Part shown: positions 62,593 through 64,000 of the stretch, one piece after another
How the letters are laid out: every line of letters starts with the position of its first letter
Numbering within the stretch: position 1 is the first letter of the stretch
NCBI GenBank assembly: GCA_965284365.1
Contig: OZ260079.1
Span: 5,394,001-5,458,000 of the forward strand
Direction: 5' to 3'
DNA length: 64,000 nucleotides
Origin: Phragmitibacter sp965284365
GTDB taxonomy: Bacteria; Verrucomicrobiota; Verrucomicrobiia; Verrucomicrobiales; Verrucomicrobiaceae
Program-made: the position numbers and the translations under genes
The notes under the pieces: generated by a model
What the model was told of the DNA's origin: nothing
The model's input: only the letters and a program-made list of their open reading frames with translations
Databases searched by the model: none

Positions 62593-64000
62593 ATGAAGCA
62601 ACTCCTCCCGATTCTTGTCGGTTGCTGCCTGATCTCCTCCTCCCTCGTTCACGGCCAATCGGATATGTTTGGGACGCTCACGAGCAACATCAACATCACA
62701 GGCCTGGAGACGCAGTTCGATCCGGTGACCGGTATTGCAACCGCGACGGGCGATGTTGATATCCGTTATGAAGGCGTACAGATCAAAGCTGGCCGCGCGG
62801 AATACAATTCCAACACCGGTGATGTCATGGCCCGCGAAGGCGTGACCGTCGTGAAGGATGGTCAGATCTTTCGTGGTGAAAACATCATCTACAACGTGAA
62901 GACCGAAGATCTCACGGCGAACCACATCAAGGGTTCGCTCGATCCGATCTTTTATGACATGGATGACTTCAGCACCAACCTGTCTGAGCTGGAGCGCATC
63001 GACGGTTTGGATTCAGTCTTCACCACGCATGACAGCGCAGTGCCGAACTATCATGTGAAGGCGAAGACCATCACCATCTATCCTGGTGATCGCGTCGTGA
63101 TGAAGAACGTAAAAGTCTATGCCGGTAAGACGCCTGTCTTCTGGTTGCCTTTCCTCTCACAACCATTGGATGATGAGTTGGGCTTCTTCTTCCAGCCGGG
63201 TTTCACCAGCCAGTGGGGCGCCTTCCTGCTGAATCAATATGGTGTCATGCACGGAGATCACACCCTGGCGAAGTATCACTTCGACCTTCGTAGCGCCCGC
63301 GGCGTCGGTGTCGGTGCGGACTACTATTCCATGAAGTTTCGGGATACGAACCCGAACGTGGGTCAGCTCAAGATCTATTACGCTTATGATTCGGACGCGA
63401 CCTCCGGCGTGAATGATTCCGTCCGCCCGGACAGCCTGGTGGATGAGAACCGTTACCGCATTGCCTTCCAGCACCGCATCTTCATTCCCGGTCCTGAGAA
63501 GAGCACTTGGTACCTTGACTTCGACATCACGAAGCTGAGCGATGCTTTCATCCTGGAAGATTATTTCCTGAACATCTTCCGCACGGATCCGCAGCCGGAC
63601 AATCACGTCAAACTGGTGCACCGGAATGACAACTATGTGGCCACCCTCTGGGGCCGCTTCCAGTTGAATGAATTCCACAGCATGGGCGAGCGCCTTCCGG
63701 AACTGGCATTGGACTTCAAGCGCATGCCTGTTTTCAAGACCGGCGTCTTCTACCAAGGCCAAACGACCGCTGGTAAATACATCGATAAGCTCAACGACGT
63801 GGAGCGCTTCGCGATCGGCACGGATATTGTGAACCAACAAGCTCTCCTTGCCGCAGCTGCCGCAGGCGTGCAACTGGTGGACGCGGGCACCTTGCTCGCC
63901 GAGCAGGATGAAATCAACAATGAGCTGAATGAGCTCTACGCGAGTCTGGCGGAAAATGAGTACTTCCGCGCTCACACCTACCACGAGTTCCTTTACCCGA
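62593..64000 (+). CDS. lptD: LPS-assembly protein LptD (3' end outside window)
   Basis: The frame runs from ATG 62593 to the window end without a stop, giving about 469 residues. A signal peptide (MKQLLPILVGCCLISSSLVH) is followed by an OstA/LptA-like N-terminal domain with TGIATATGDVDIRYEGVQIK and YNSNTGDVMAREGVTVV, then the start of the beta-barrel region with PVFWLPFLSQPLDDELGFFF and AFLLNQYGVMHGDHTL. LptD inserts lipopolysaccharide in the outer membrane, so the organism is Gram-negative. An in-frame ATG at 62566 is also possible. Confidence 0.83.
   Translation, partial: MKQLLPILVGCCLISSSLVHGQSDMFGTLTSNINITGLETQFDPVTGIATATGDVDIRYEGVQIKAGRAEYNSNTGDVMAREGVTVVKDGQIFRGENIIYNVKTEDLTANHIKGSLDPIFYDMDDFSTNLSELERIDGLDSVFTTHDSAVPNYHVKAKTITIYPGDRVVMKNVKVYAGKTPVFWLPFLSQPLDDELGFFFQPGFTSQWGAFLLNQYGVMHGDHTLAKYHFDLRSARGVGVGADYYSMKFRDTNPNVGQLKIYYAYDSDATSGVNDSVRPDSLVDENRYRIAFQHRIFIPGPEKSTWYLDFDITKLSDAFILEDYFLNIFRTDPQPDNHVKLVHRNDNYVATLWGRFQLNEFHSMGERLPELALDFKRMPVFKTGVFYQGQTTAGKYIDKLNDVERFAIGTDIVNQQALLAAAAAGVQLVDAGTLLAEQDEINNELNELYASLAENEYFRAHTYHEFLYP

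Noticed and set aside
1..64000. CRISPR array, tRNA/rRNA genes, prophage or insertion sequence
   Set aside because: No regular spaced repeats, no tRNA cloverleaf pattern, no transposase or integrase reading frame was recognised.

Overview
The window most likely comes from the chromosome of a free-living Verrucomicrobiota bacterium, probably Verrucomicrobiaceae and Prosthecobacter-like. The signs are two giant secreted proteins that combine the PVC-type membrane-bound dehydrogenase propeller with a PVC haem-binding CxxCH domain, a planctomycete-type cytochrome fused to an SHD1 domain, a CxPxR sulfatase, YHYH and YdjY proteins, a Tat-exported Gfo/Idh oxidoreductase, an Amuc_1098-like secretin, an LptD outer-membrane protein and a PVC-style ECF sigma factor beside a Ser/Thr kinase. 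The assignment is inferred from protein families, not from a marker gene. I found no tRNA, rRNA, CRISPR array, integrase or transposase.

Layout. 1-1231 (minus): separate coaB and coaC for coenzyme A synthesis. 1329-5676: SGNH hydrolase, ATE-like aminoacyl transferase and beta-lactamase-fold hydrolase. 5694-7699: divergent AraC regulator and PEP-hydrolase-family gene with two candidate operators between them. 7747-8362: small ORF overlapping a nucleotidyltransferase, a possible toxin-antitoxin pair. 8392-14103: cupin and a 1723-residue ThuA/propeller/cytochrome/ThuA protein. 14191-20731: small envelope genes and a secretin. 21101-23925: lysC and a sulfatase. 24014-28570: TPR protein, Ser/Thr kinase and a frameshifted ECF sigma gene. 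28818-32502: a broken rhodanese remnant and a complete TerY-P triad (kinase-HhH, PP2C phosphatase, TerY-like vWA). 32833-36457: ferredoxin, cytochrome-SHD1, YHYH and coiled-coil lipoprotein genes. 36661-40873: tRNA-dihydrouridine synthase and membrane proteins. 40972-46947: Gfo/Idh and DUF1080-dehydrogenase-LamG-cytochrome genes. 46989-51922: small lineage-specific genes, a sialidase-like protein, a RibD/DHFR-like reductase and a Tdi1/DUF1851 immunity-like gene. 52002-55789: polyamine ABC transporter potABCD. 55994-62375: envelope proteins, uracil-DNA glycosylase, 3D lipoprotein and endonuclease III. 62593-64000: start of lptD.

How the genes fit together. Much of the window encodes exported proteins for polysaccharide or sugar breakdown in the periplasm or outer membrane. 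Gfo/Idh plus DUF1080 (3-keto-glycoside chemistry), ThuA domains and haem-binding dehydrogenase modules suggest oxidation of sugars coupled to electron transfer. The kinase clusters are regulatory: one is a sigma factor-kinase-TPR set whose sigma gene is broken, the other an intact phosphorylation triad of the kind known from tellurite/stress systems.

Intergenic DNA holds two recurring small repeat families: a 30-nt palindrome with a compensatory base exchange (2 copies) and a GGAGC-hairpin repeat (3 copies). Many genes start without a Shine-Dalgarno sequence behind a C/T-rich leader.
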